Shown: piece after piece, positions 8,948-17,609 of the stretch | Numbering within the stretch: position 1 is the first letter of the stretch | Layout of the letters: each line of letters starts with the position of its first letter | DNA from: Iodobacter fluviatilis | GTDB lineage: Bacteria; Pseudomonadota; Gammaproteobacteria; Burkholderiales; Chitinibacteraceae | Assembly: GCF_004194535.1 (NCBI RefSeq) | Contig: NZ_CP025781.1 | Span: 1,674,001-1,738,000 of the forward strand | Direction of reading: 5' to 3' | DNA length: 64,000 nucleotides | Notes under the pieces: generated by a model | The model's input: only the letters and a program-made list of their open reading frames with translations | Database searches by the model: none | Told to the model about the DNA's origin: nothing | Program-made: the position numbers and the translations under genes

Positions 8948-9565
8948 TTAAATCTTGCTGAGATAAGCGCTGCGTTTACGCCTTTGTATTAGCAAACCTA
9001 AAAGCCCCAAACCTATCAAAGCATACGTTTCTGGCTCTGGTACGGGGGTAATCGTTGCCACGGCATTACCATCGGCGCGAAGCAAGCTATTAAATGACGT
9101 TGCGCTTCCTGGGGTAAATTCTGCCAATACCGCAACGCCCGATGGATCAGCACTCAGCAAAGAGCCATAGTTTTTATCTAGCAAAGAAAAAGCAAAACTA
9201 GTACCTGAGCCAATTACCGAATTGCTTTCTGCAAATTCAACATTGAACTGTAGTTTTTTACCAAAGACAACGCCCTGAGTAAATTGATTAGCCTGCAAAT
9301 TATCAAACTTTAAAGTAGAGCTAAGCTGCCCAAACACGTTAAACGTGTTGCTGTCATCAACCCGCCCAAAGCTGCTACCTCGGAACCGGCTAACGAGCGC
9401 ACGAACCAAAGGCGAATCGCTTAGGCCATTTAAACCCAAAGCCACAAAACCGCCCTGCCCTTCCAAAGTGCGAGTATCCACATCCACTTGATACATCGCT
9501 GCCGAAACCATGCTGCTGCAAACCAAGGTAAGCCCAGCCAATGCCAGTTTAAGCGTATGTTTCAT
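8948..9565 (-). CDS. PEP-CTERM sorting-domain protein
   Basis: A 205-residue secreted protein. Residues 1-22 are a Sec signal peptide (KLALAGLTLVCSSMVSAA). The body is Ser/Gly/Phe-rich with no recognised fold. The C-terminus has the PEP-CTERM signal: VPEPETYALIGLGLLGLLIQ followed by RRKRS. In this family the tail is cut by exosortase and the protein is delivered to the cell surface, often along with exopolysaccharide. Its ATG shares a base with the stop of the nuclease gene upstream (TAATG), so the two are probably co-translated. No exosortase gene is in the window. Confidence 0.85.
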   Translation of the reverse strand: MKHTLKLALAGLTLVCSSMVSAAMYQVDVDTRTLEGQGGFVALGLNGLSDSPLVRALVSRFRGSSFGRVDDSNTFNVFGQLSSTLKFDNLQANQFTQGVVFGKKLQFNVEFAESNSVIGSGTSFAFSLLDKNYGSLLSADPSGVAVLAEFTPGSATSFNSLLRADGNAVATITPVPEPETYALIGLGLLGLLIQRRKRSAYLSKI

Positions 9566-12252
9566 TATTTAAAGTCCTTATTAGCCAGAATTTGTGCGGT
9601 AAAACGAATCGCATCCCGTGCAGGATTATTGAATTTAAGCGGTAGAACCAACGCCGTACCGGCAGTAATATGAGCCAGCAGCGCGCCATCTTCAGCGCCA
9701 TTTGCCAGCGTTACCCCTGCAGGTAGATCTGTGATTTGCACACGGACTGGGCCACTTACAGCATTTTGCGCACCTAAGGTCAGGCTGCCATTAAAGGTTT
9801 TGCTGCCCGCGTTATAAACCAAGCCAGATTTTTGCTGGCTAAAGCGCGCCGTGATATCAAGCCATGCTTTTGGCATAGTCAGCTTAGCCACTTCAGGCTC
9901 GTGATCCGATGCTTGATCCGCAAACTCAGAATTCACATGCACCACATCATATTGAGCGCGGCTAGCTAACGTTGGCGACACCAAAATATGATCCAGCACT
10001 TGGCTATTACCCTCAAAAACGTAGGTATAGCGCTCGTTCTCTGGCAACGTTTCAACTAAATCCACCAAGCCAACTGCTTTTAAACGCTGTACTGAGCCAG
10101 AGAACTGGTAATCATTGATATCTCCCAGTACCACCACATTGGCATTGCGATCTAAGTTATTAATTCGGCTGACAAAATTAGCAACGATTTGTGCTTGTTT
10201 ATTGCGCTGCACTTCTGAGCTGCGATTAGCCGGTTGAAAGCGACCACTCAAAGGCTGATCACCCCCTTTAGAATTAAAGTGGTTGGCAATTACAAACAGC
10301 TTATGCCCATTAAAAGAAAACTCGCCAGTAAGCGGTTTACGGCTGGCATTAAAGGCTGGGTCTGTTGGCGCAATACGGCCTGGGCTGGCGCTTAAGCATG
10401 CTTGTTCTGGGCAAGCCACCACATCGATACCCTGAGTAGCAGAGCCACCTGCGCGATCAATAAACCCTACTCTTGCAGGATTAAACATGAACACTTGGCG
10501 AATATTGCCACCTGGCTGGCCACCATCTTGGCCATCCACAGGGTTAATTTGGCGATATTGATAAGCGGGGCCACCTGCTGTTTTAATGGCGGCGATCAGC
10601 TTAGCCAAGGTTTGTACTGGATCAACCGTGCCATCGCTGGCCGCGCCGTTATTATCTTGGATTTCCATCAAGCCAATAATGTCGGGTGATTGCAAGTTTT
10701 GGACGATTTGCCCCGCTAGGCGAGCAAACTTAGCCGCGCCCTCATTGCCCGCTAAGTTTTCCACGTTAAACGAGGCAATAGCTAGCTCATCGCCAGTCTG
10801 CTTCACCGTGGTTTCTGGCTGTAGATTACTGCTCACTGGAGCGGCTAATTCGCTAAGCTGTAAATTGTAATTTGCAAAGCTATAATCCACCACGCCCACC
10901 GCCTGCGGGAACCAATCCCCCACATTCACAGCAGGAGCTTTGATTGCACCTGCTGCTAATTTAATGCGCTCTGGATTGAAATCCGTTTCCGTGACCACAA
11001 CCCCACCACGCGGAGCACGCGGGCCTACGGCTCTGCCATGATCTGCAACCACAAACACTTCACCAAATTTATTGCTCGGGCCAACCACCACCGCGCCACC
11101 AATTTGCACGCGCATGCCTTCTAAGCTTTCATAAAAATCAAGACCATTGGCGATATCAAGCAAGGCTGCCTGCTCAATATCAGCTACATTACCCTGCCAG
11201 AGCCGCTGATTTGGTACATTGCCAGCTAAGATCACCGGCGCAGGCAACGCATTGCCGCTCGATAATTTGCTAACACCGCCATTGGCTAATTTGATTTGCG
11301 TGGTAGTTAAGTTATTTGTACCGCCCGTGCCGCCAGGGCGAAATTCGCGTACCGTGCCAGAGACCAATACCGAATCGCCCACAGCCACCGTGGGCGCACT
11401 GCCAATAAACACAAAGATCCCTTCAGATGTTAAAGAATCGTTATCTGGCAGCGGGTCTTGCAGATAAAAGCCATTACTTGCCAGCAGGGTTACAATCCCT
11501 AGCACATTATTCACCACGGTATTTTCTAAAGGCGAGCGATGCGTATGCCCTTGAATATCATGGATGCGTTGGCTGCTTGGGGTAGGAGTGGGTGTCGGGG
11601 TAGGTGTTGGAGTAACAACACCGCAAGTATGCAGCAGGGTTGCGCCATTACGGGGAGCCGGAGTGGTCGCGATAAAATCAGCACTATTGTCATTTGTATC
11701 CGTGCAGCCTGCGTTTTTACGCAAGGCTGCGGTGCTATTACTTAATAGCGCTGTTGGGTTGGTTTCTGCATTATTTGCAGCTCCAAACCCTAAATAATCC
11801 ACAACATTCGCATTGCTACTGCACTGCGCACCGCAAGCCAAAAGTGAATTATTTTTAACCAGAGCAACTTTGCCGCTACTCGCGCTTAAAAGCAGAGTAC
11901 CTATCGCTTCTGGAGAGGGCAGATTTACACTACCCGCTGTGCCTGTAGACTGCTGAACTAAGTAATACTGCCCAGCAAGTAAGACCCCATTAATCGCTGT
12001 TTTTTGCCAGCTGCTTCCCGTTGCAGAAACGTATTGCACGCTCCAACCGGAAAGATCTGCAGGCTGATCACCCGCATTAAATAACTCAATAAAATCACTT
12101 TTAAACGTCGCCCCGCTATTACCGCCGCCGCCGTAAACCTGGCTAATCACCACTTTTGCAGCCGCATGGGCAGGAGCATTTATTCCCCAAGCCATTAAAC
12201 ACAGTGCCATCAACGTTTTTAGCTTGCAGCCATCTACCGCCTTCTTATTCAT
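9565..12252 (-). CDS. ExeM/NucH-type extracellular endonuclease with lamin-tail domain
   Basis: A secreted nuclease of about 895 aa. The chosen ATG follows AGGGG at good spacing. 52 upstream codons are open but unlike the family. Domains in order: signal peptide (to APAHAAA); lamin-tail domain at about 32-160 (VISQVYGGGGNSG, then DFIELFNAG); a Thr-Pro linker near 215-225; an OB-like region; an endonuclease/exonuclease/phosphatase domain from about 480 (LMEIQDNNG, then VVVLGDINDY and ASDHEPEVAKL); and a C-terminal domain of about 90 residues. ExeM-type enzymes cut extracellular DNA and affect biofilms. It has no PEP-CTERM tail itself but is coupled to a PEP-CTERM gene. Confidence 0.88.
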   Translation of the reverse strand: MNKKAVDGCKLKTLMALCLMAWGINAPAHAAAKVVISQVYGGGGNSGATFKSDFIELFNAGDQPADLSGWSVQYVSATGSSWQKTAINGVLLAGQYYLVQQSTGTAGSVNLPSPEAIGTLLLSASSGKVALVKNNSLLACGAQCSSNANVVDYLGFGAANNAETNPTALLSNSTAALRKNAGCTDTNDNSADFIATTPAPRNGATLLHTCGVVTPTPTPTPTPTPSSQRIHDIQGHTHRSPLENTVVNNVLGIVTLLASNGFYLQDPLPDNDSLTSEGIFVFIGSAPTVAVGDSVLVSGTVREFRPGGTGGTNNLTTTQIKLANGGVSKLSSGNALPAPVILAGNVPNQRLWQGNVADIEQAALLDIANGLDFYESLEGMRVQIGGAVVVGPSNKFGEVFVVADHGRAVGPRAPRGGVVVTETDFNPERIKLAAGAIKAPAVNVGDWFPQAVGVVDYSFANYNLQLSELAAPVSSNLQPETTVKQTGDELAIASFNVENLAGNEGAAKFARLAGQIVQNLQSPDIIGLMEIQDNNGAASDGTVDPVQTLAKLIAAIKTAGGPAYQYRQINPVDGQDGGQPGGNIRQVFMFNPARVGFIDRAGGSATQGIDVVACPEQACLSASPGRIAPTDPAFNASRKPLTGEFSFNGHKLFVIANHFNSKGGDQPLSGRFQPANRSSEVQRNKQAQIVANFVSRINNLDRNANVVVLGDINDYQFSGSVQRLKAVGLVDLVETLPENERYTYVFEGNSQVLDHILVSPTLASRAQYDVVHVNSEFADQASDHEPEVAKLTMPKAWLDITARFSQQKSGLVYNAGSKTFNGSLTLGAQNAVSGPVRVQITDLPAGVTLANGAEDGALLAHITAGTALVLPLKFNNPARDAIRFTAQILANKDFK
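11576..11612 (-). repeat. Short tandem hexamer tract encoding a Thr-Pro linker
   Basis: Repeats of GGTGTNGGAGT type on the plus strand encode (Thr-Pro)n in the nuclease. The tract joins the lamin-tail and nuclease halves. Simple tandem repeats like this can change length by slippage. Here each 6-bp unit is in frame, so length changes would keep the gene open. Confidence 0.75.
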
Positions 12253-12380
12253 TGCAACCCCTGCTTGATTTGTATGGTTAGTCAGGATTTCCGACGTGAG
12301 CGTAAACCATATATACCAAGCATGAAAACAACAAGTCAGTTGTGTGACAGATTTTATACAGTAGAAAGTGCTAATACTGT

Positions 12381-12408
12381 TTGAGTAGGGGCACCAGCCC
12401 CTACTCAA
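12381..12408 (-). terminator. Perfect hairpin after the PfkB kinase gene
   Basis: A 12-bp perfect stem (TTGAGTAGGGGC with GCCCCTACTCAA) and an ACCA loop lie 11 nt past the kinase stop. There is no clear U-run, so it may be a repeat-type hairpin or a weak terminator. Its GTAGGGGC core resembles other intergenic hairpins in the window. Confidence 0.55.
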
Positions 12409-12418
12409 CGCATATAGA

Positions 12419-13357
12419 TTATGCCAAGGCTAAATCAAAAGCATGCTTAAACCGTGCCGCAATTTCATCACGACTGAAAACATGGTTTTGCCCGCCCTTA
12501 TAGCCAATTTTAAGTGTGCCTAATAAGGAGGCCAAGCGCCCAGTGCTTGGCCAATCCCAGCCTTGGCTGATGCCATAGAGCAGCCCAGCGCGATAAGCAT
12601 CGCCGCAGCCCGTTGGATCCAGCACCTCATCGGCCACAACCACGGGGATATCATGGCAAACTCCACCTTCATAGATTTTAGAGCCATCTTCACCTAGTGT
12701 AACGATCAGCACTTTTGCGGTTTTTTTAAGCTCATCCATACTTAGCCCTGTGGTATTCAGCACCATTTCTAGCTCGTAATCATTGACCGTCACATAGCTT
12801 GCTAAAGTGATCATCCGCAATAGCTCCGCCGCATTAAACATTGGCAGGCCTTGGCCGGGGTCAAAAATAAACGGGATGTTAGCGCTGGCGAGCTGCTCGC
12901 AATGCTCTTGCATGCCTTGCTTGCCATCGGGGGAAATAATAGCCAACTCAATCGGCGATTTGATATCCGCAACAGTATTTAGATGCGAAAAGCTCATTGC
13001 GCCGGGATGAAAGGCATTGATTTGGTTGTCGTCTAAATCAGTGGTTAAAAAGCATTGGCCTGTAAATGTATCTGCTAGCTCTAAAATGCTATCGCGGCGA
13101 ATACCCAATGTATCTAAACGACTTGCATAGGGCGCAAAATCACACCCCGCCGTCGCCATAATCTGCGGAACCCCGCCCAGCATTTTAAGCGTATAAGCGA
13201 TATTGCCTGCACACCCCCCAAATTCACGGCGCATTTCTGGCACCATAAACGACACCGACAGCATATGAATTTTTTCTGGCAAGATATGATTTTTAAACCG
13301 ATCAGGAAAAACCATAATCGTGTCGTAAGCCATAGAACCACAGATCAAAACTGACAT
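12419..13357 (-). CDS. PfkB-family sugar or nucleoside kinase
   Basis: A 312-residue kinase that transfers the ATP gamma-phosphate to a sugar or nucleoside. The start at 13357 is preferred because GAGGA is 9 nt upstream; the ATG three codons earlier touches the SD. Family motifs: the N-terminal GGCAGNIAYTLKMLGG segment (PfkB signature 1) and the C-terminal DPTGCGDAYRAGLLYG segment (signature 2), with the catalytic Asp in GCGDA. The sequence is closest in style to adenosine-kinase-like PfkB proteins, but the substrate cannot be fixed from sequence. The extracellular nuclease gene is downstream in the same direction, after a 12-bp hairpin and a gap of about 160 bp. Confidence 0.82.
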   Translation of the reverse strand: MSVLICGSMAYDTIMVFPDRFKNHILPEKIHMLSVSFMVPEMRREFGGCAGNIAYTLKMLGGVPQIMATAGCDFAPYASRLDTLGIRRDSILELADTFTGQCFLTTDLDDNQINAFHPGAMSFSHLNTVADIKSPIELAIISPDGKQGMQEHCEQLASANIPFIFDPGQGLPMFNAAELLRMITLASYVTVNDYELEMVLNTTGLSMDELKKTAKVLIVTLGEDGSKIYEGGVCHDIPVVVADEVLDPTGCGDAYRAGLLYGISQGWDWPSTGRLASLLGTLKIGYKGGQNHVFSRDEIAARFKHAFDLALA

Positions 13358-13675
13358 TGTGTTCATTCCTCGCAGGGGTTAATTGAATAAGTATAGGTTG
13401 CAAGCCGAGTTTAAATAAGCAATTGGATAAAAACATATTGCACAGCAACATAAAAGCTAAACTCCCGTTTTATCATTGCTCAATAAACAAAGATACCCTC
13501 ACATATTGATCAATAGCCATATACAAATATGACGGACTTCTACACCCAATTTATTAAAAATGAAAGTTACATTTTTACAACAGCACTTCTCACTTTTGCA
13601 CAATATTTAAAATACTATAGGTAACACAATACTTACGTTGCCAAGCCGCATCGCAAAAAAATGGAGCATATCTAG
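13358..13675. other. Divergent intergenic region, AT-rich
   Basis: About 318 bp between the PfkB gene (minus) and the sugar-binding protein gene (plus). It should carry both promoters. It is AT-rich, with a TATA-like TACTATAGG at about 13613, but no -35 box at proper spacing was found. No reading frame of note. Confidence 0.45.
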
Positions 13676-14953
13676 ATGAAGAAGAAATTTATTACTAGCG
13701 CAACAATGGTTGTGACCTGTATTTTAAGCGCCTCGCCCGTTTTTGCCGCTGAAAAAGTAAAACTTGAATTTTGGACCATGAGCATGGCTCCTAAATTTAA
13801 TGATTACTTTAAAAGCCTTGCGATTCAATTTAATCAGCAAAATCCAAACCTGGATGCAATTTGGGTAGATATGAATTGGGACCAAATTCAGCCTAAGCTA
13901 ATTGCGGCCATTGCTGCAGGCAACCCACCAGCCCTCGTTAACTTTAACGTCCCTTGGGTGCATGATTTTGCCCGCCAAGGCAATATCTTGCCACTGAATG
14001 AATACTTGGGTGCGGATAAAAATCTTTATCAAGACAATGCACTTAAGGATGTTACTTATAAAGGTAAAATTTATGCCTTCCCTTGGTATAACTCAGTTGC
14101 TGTAATTGCCTACAATAAAGAAATATTTGATAAAGCGGGTATCAAAACCCCAGCCAAAAATTTTGATGAATTAATTAGCCAAGCGAAAACGATTACCACC
14201 AAAACAAAATTACCCGCATTTACGCCTAAATTGTCGGCGGAAAGTGGTGGCAGTTTTATCACTTGGTTTTATTACGCAGGCCTACCAGTCATTGAAAATG
14301 GCAAAGCGGTATTTAATTCCCCTCAACATATTGCATTCTTGCAAAAATTTGTAGATTTATATAAATCAGGTGCAATGCCTAAAGACGTATTTAAGATTGA
14401 ATTCGAACAAGAAATTGCCGCGTATAACACGCAGCGGATTGCCATGATGACCACGGCACCGCAGGCATTAAAACGTACTGAGCAAGATAGCAAAGCCGTT
14501 TATGGTAAAACCGAAATCGCCCCATTTCCGGTTTCCGGAGGCAAAATGGCCTTTGGTGGTTGGATGATGGATTACGTGATTCCTAAGGGCACAAAATCAC
14601 CAAGCGATGCAGCAAAACTAGGCAAGTTTATTACCAGTGATGCCGCTCAATTGGCTTTCTCTAAAGAAACCGGCACCACCTTCCCTTCCACTAAAAAAGC
14701 CGCTTTAGATCCTTACTTTATATCTGGCGCCAACAGCAGTGATCCAGTAGAAAAAGCCCGCGCCGTAGCCGCGCAATCTATTGGCAATGCTAAAACGATA
14801 ACCATTGAACCAGGTCTTTTGCCAGATGAAGCCACGATGCAGCGCATCCTGCAAACGGAGATCCAAGCAGCCATCACTGGGCGTAAACCCGCCAAAGAGG
14901 CGCTAGATACTGTCGTTAAAAACTGGAATAAGCGTCTAACAAAACAAAAGTAA
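13676..14953 (+). CDS. Family-1 extracellular sugar-binding protein (ABC transporter), orphan
   Basis: A 425-residue periplasmic binding protein (SBP_bac_1, MalE/UgpB-like). The signal peptide is residues 1-24 (KKKFITSATMVVTCILSASPVFAA). Motifs typical of the family: the start strand VKLEFWTMS, IAAGNPPALVNFNVPW, YKGKIYAFPWYNSVAVIAYNKEIFDKAGI and the late GGWMMDYVIPKGTKSP. GGAG lies 9 nt before the ATG. No permease or ATPase gene is adjacent on either side, so it either serves a transporter encoded elsewhere or has a sensor role. The sugar is not predictable. Confidence 0.85.
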   Translation: MKKKFITSATMVVTCILSASPVFAAEKVKLEFWTMSMAPKFNDYFKSLAIQFNQQNPNLDAIWVDMNWDQIQPKLIAAIAAGNPPALVNFNVPWVHDFARQGNILPLNEYLGADKNLYQDNALKDVTYKGKIYAFPWYNSVAVIAYNKEIFDKAGIKTPAKNFDELISQAKTITTKTKLPAFTPKLSAESGGSFITWFYYAGLPVIENGKAVFNSPQHIAFLQKFVDLYKSGAMPKDVFKIEFEQEIAAYNTQRIAMMTTAPQALKRTEQDSKAVYGKTEIAPFPVSGGKMAFGGWMMDYVIPKGTKSPSDAAKLGKFITSDAAQLAFSKETGTTFPSTKKAALDPYFISGANSSDPVEKARAVAAQSIGNAKTITIEPGLLPDEATMQRILQTEIQAAITGRKPAKEALDTVVKNWNKRLTKQK

Positions 14954-14962
14954 TTATTTAGT

Positions 14963-15586
14963 TTAGCCAACCAAGGCATGAGGTTTACGGCCTGCTAATG
15001 CTTCTAAAATCGCCAATTCGTCATCGTTATGATTACGAAGTGGCGATTTTTCTACGCCACCTTTTGCATCTAGTGTATGCGCCTTATGATGATTGGCTTT
15101 AAAGCGAAACTGCTGACTACGCTGATGCATAGGCATCAGTTCTACCTCGCCATAGCACAGGCAAAAGTAAGTACTTTGCTCGCTCGCCTCAACGTATAAC
15201 CCCGTACCACGTATCCCTGCCGTAACCGTTGGCGTAATAATTTGCTTATTACTCTTCGCAAATACTGCAAGTAAAGCACCACTCAGCAAACGTAAGCTCC
15301 CCAGCACTAGACCTTTATTTTCTAATTGCAAAGAACCATTGGCTCGTAACAAATAAACATCGCCCCCAAGACGAACCACCAACTTAGAATCTGCACCCGT
15401 GCGCAAATGATCGCCTAGCATGATGGGGTCGCCTAGTTTTAAGGGCTGATCGTTACGCCACGCCACCCCTTCTAGCGCTTTTACCTCGCCAGAAACGCCC
15501 GCTGCCCAAGCCGGCACTACACTCGCGGCCAGCAAACCTGCCGCCATAACTAAAAACTGCCTGCGCTGCTTACAATTATTTTTCAT
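14963..15586 (-). CDS. FecR-domain secreted protein
   Basis: A 207-residue exported protein. The chosen ATG follows AGGG; 26 upstream codons are open but lack family features. The N-terminus CKQRRQFLVMAAGLLAAS resembles a twin-arginine signal (RRQFL) with a cleavage site near AWA. The FecR-type beta domain spans about 32-140: GEVKALEGVAWRNDQPLKLGDPIMLGDHLRTGADSKLVVRL-like start, then TPTVTAGIRGTGLYVE. There is no FecI sigma gene or TonB receptor nearby. It is therefore more like the stand-alone periplasmic FecR-domain proteins than a FecIR regulator. Confidence 0.8.
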   Translation of the reverse strand: MKNNCKQRRQFLVMAAGLLAASVVPAWAAGVSGEVKALEGVAWRNDQPLKLGDPIMLGDHLRTGADSKLVVRLGGDVYLLRANGSLQLENKGLVLGSLRLLSGALLAVFAKSNKQIITPTVTAGIRGTGLYVEASEQSTYFCLCYGEVELMPMHQRSQQFRFKANHHKAHTLDAKGGVEKSPLRNHNDDELAILEALAGRKPHALVG

Positions 15587-15644
15587 TAGGGACCCTAGCC
15601 AAAGATATAACTCAGCATAGTCAACTTTTTTAAATTCTAACTTT

Positions 15645-15680
15645 AAAAAAAGCCGCCCAAGCATATTGCTTGAGCGGCTT
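15645..15680 (-). terminator. Intrinsic terminator of the 5'-nucleotidase gene
   Basis: A 14-bp stem with one mismatch (15650-15663 with 15667-15680) and a 3-nt loop is followed on the minus strand by TTTTTTT. It lies between the nucleotidase stop (15798) and the FecR-domain gene. Confidence 0.9.
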
Positions 15681-15797
15681 GGCCACTACTTATCTTTATT
15701 TAGGGCCTTCACATGGATAGAATATAGAAGTGCGGCGCTCCTTCATAAAACGCTCTTGTTTAGAGGGCGCTAAATGCCCCTCGCCACGCAATATAAA

Positions 15798-17459
15798 TTA
15801 ATTCAAACGGGTAATCCGCTCAGTCGTAGGCACCGCTAATGCCGGGTTCTTTTTGATATAGCTTTCAAAAGAATCAATATCTTGTGGGCCGCCCAGTACA
15901 TTGGTGCCATTTACAAATTCCAAGTAACCATCACCGCCACTGGCCATAAAATTATTAATCGTGACGCGATAACTTCCTTTGGGATTGATAACTACACCAT
16001 TGAGCTTGATACTGGCGATATCAACCTTACTACCATCGGCTTTGTTCTGATCCCATACATAACTAAAGCCAGAAGACACCTGCATAATTTTGCTAGCTGC
16101 GCTATTCCACTGCTGCTCCAATACCTTATCAATTTGCTCGCCGGTTAAAGTCATGCTTACCAAAGTGTTTCCAAACGGCTGCACAGTAAATAGCTGGCCG
16201 TAGGTCACTTTGCCATTTGCATCGGGGGTTAGATCTGCACGCACCCCACCTGGGTTCATAAATGATATCTGCGCCCCGCCGTTGTCTTTATCTGCGGTAG
16301 CTAGCAGCTGAGCATCGGCAATCACTCGGCCCAGCACCATTTCACCGGCATCATTAACCGTTCTGGACAATGCGCCGCCCACCGTTCCTACTACGCGCTC
16401 TTTCAATGGGTTCACTAATTTAAGAAATTTCTCGATCAACGATGTTTGAGTTGGGTCTTTGGCCACATCTCGCGTCACCGCTAAATTATTGGCGCTCATC
16501 TTCGTTACGTTACGTGTAATAGGATCAATAGTCAGATCAATATCGGTAACCATGCCGCCGTATTGATAGGCGCTTGTAACTAATTTATCGTTGATTTTAC
16601 AATTGTAGGCTTGATGAGTATGGCCAGAAATCACCACATCAATTGCTTTATCAAGCTTATTAGCGATCTCAACTATCGGGCCAGAAATGCCATTGCATTC
16701 ATTTTGTTTTTTATCGACTGTTACGCCGCCTTCGTGCAGCAGCACCACAATCGTCTCAACACCTTGCTTTTGTAGCTCCGGCACTAGCTTATTGGCCGTT
16801 TCTACTTCATCTTTAAAATCTAAACCTGCTACGCCTGCAGGGGTAACAATGCCAGCTGTGCCTTTCAAAGTCATACCGATAAAGCCGATTTTTACGCCTT
16901 GAAATTCTTTGATTTGATAAGCAGGGAATAGCGTTTTTCCCGTTTTGCTATCTTGCACATTGGCAGCTAGAAACTTAAATTTAGCCCCATCAAACTTACC
17001 ATCAGCGCAGCCTATTTTATCTGCGTGGCAACCGCCATTTTGCATACGCAGTAATTCTGCGCTGCCGTCATCAAATTCATGATTGCCCACCGCGTTAAAA
17101 TCTAAACCCAGTGCATTCATTACTTCAATGGTTGGCTCATCGTGGTAAAGCGCAGAGATCATTGGGCTAGCGCCAATTAAATCGCCAGCTGAAACCACCA
17201 CATTGTTTGGATTTTTTAGTTTAAGGTTTTTAACCCAAGTCGCCAGATACTCAGCACCGCCCACAGGGGTTTTAATGGTTTTGCTTGGGTCTTTAGGATC
17301 AGTGGAAGTAAGCGTAATACCATCAGCCGCTTCGATATTGCCGTGGAAATCATTAATGGCAATCAGTTTTACATCAACGGGTAAGGTAAGATCAGAATCA
17401 TTGCAAGCAGTGAGTGCCAACGCGATGCTGACCAACAACAATCCATTACGTAAATGCAT
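15798..17459 (-). CDS. 5'-nucleotidase / metallophosphatase lipoprotein (UshA-like)
   Basis: A 553-residue envelope enzyme that removes phosphate from nucleotides outside the cytoplasm. The lipoprotein signal has its Cys at residue 19 (ALALTAC). The calcineurin-like metallophosphatase domain shows NDFHGN (36-41), the SAGDLIGASP segment, GNHEFDDG (about 124-131) and GHTHQ (about 279). The C-terminal 5_nucleotid_C domain holds NPGGVRADL and the late ASGGDGYLEF. All metal-binding motifs are intact. AAAGGT precedes the ATG. It could finish the breakdown of products of the nuclease encoded nearby. Confidence 0.9.
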   Translation of the reverse strand: MHLRNGLLLVSIALALTACNDSDLTLPVDVKLIAINDFHGNIEAADGITLTSTDPKDPSKTIKTPVGGAEYLATWVKNLKLKNPNNVVVSAGDLIGASPMISALYHDEPTIEVMNALGLDFNAVGNHEFDDGSAELLRMQNGGCHADKIGCADGKFDGAKFKFLAANVQDSKTGKTLFPAYQIKEFQGVKIGFIGMTLKGTAGIVTPAGVAGLDFKDEVETANKLVPELQKQGVETIVVLLHEGGVTVDKKQNECNGISGPIVEIANKLDKAIDVVISGHTHQAYNCKINDKLVTSAYQYGGMVTDIDLTIDPITRNVTKMSANNLAVTRDVAKDPTQTSLIEKFLKLVNPLKERVVGTVGGALSRTVNDAGEMVLGRVIADAQLLATADKDNGGAQISFMNPGGVRADLTPDANGKVTYGQLFTVQPFGNTLVSMTLTGEQIDKVLEQQWNSAASKIMQVSSGFSYVWDQNKADGSKVDIASIKLNGVVINPKGSYRVTINNFMASGGDGYLEFVNGTNVLGGPQDIDSFESYIKKNPALAVPTTERITRLN

Positions 17460-17609
17460 GGTATACCTTTAAGTAGTAAGCATAAATGCTGTAAGATTAA
17501 TGAAGATAAATCGCATTAAAATAACACACATATGTCACTAAGATTACAGCAGAATGAGTAATCCTTGATATAACTCAGCGCGCTGCTGCAATCACAGCCT
17601 TGCTACTAA

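Noticed and set aside
11564-11797. Plus-strand frame with a run of Gly-Val repeats
   Set aside because: It is the reverse reading of the Thr-Pro linker in the nuclease gene and has no other support.
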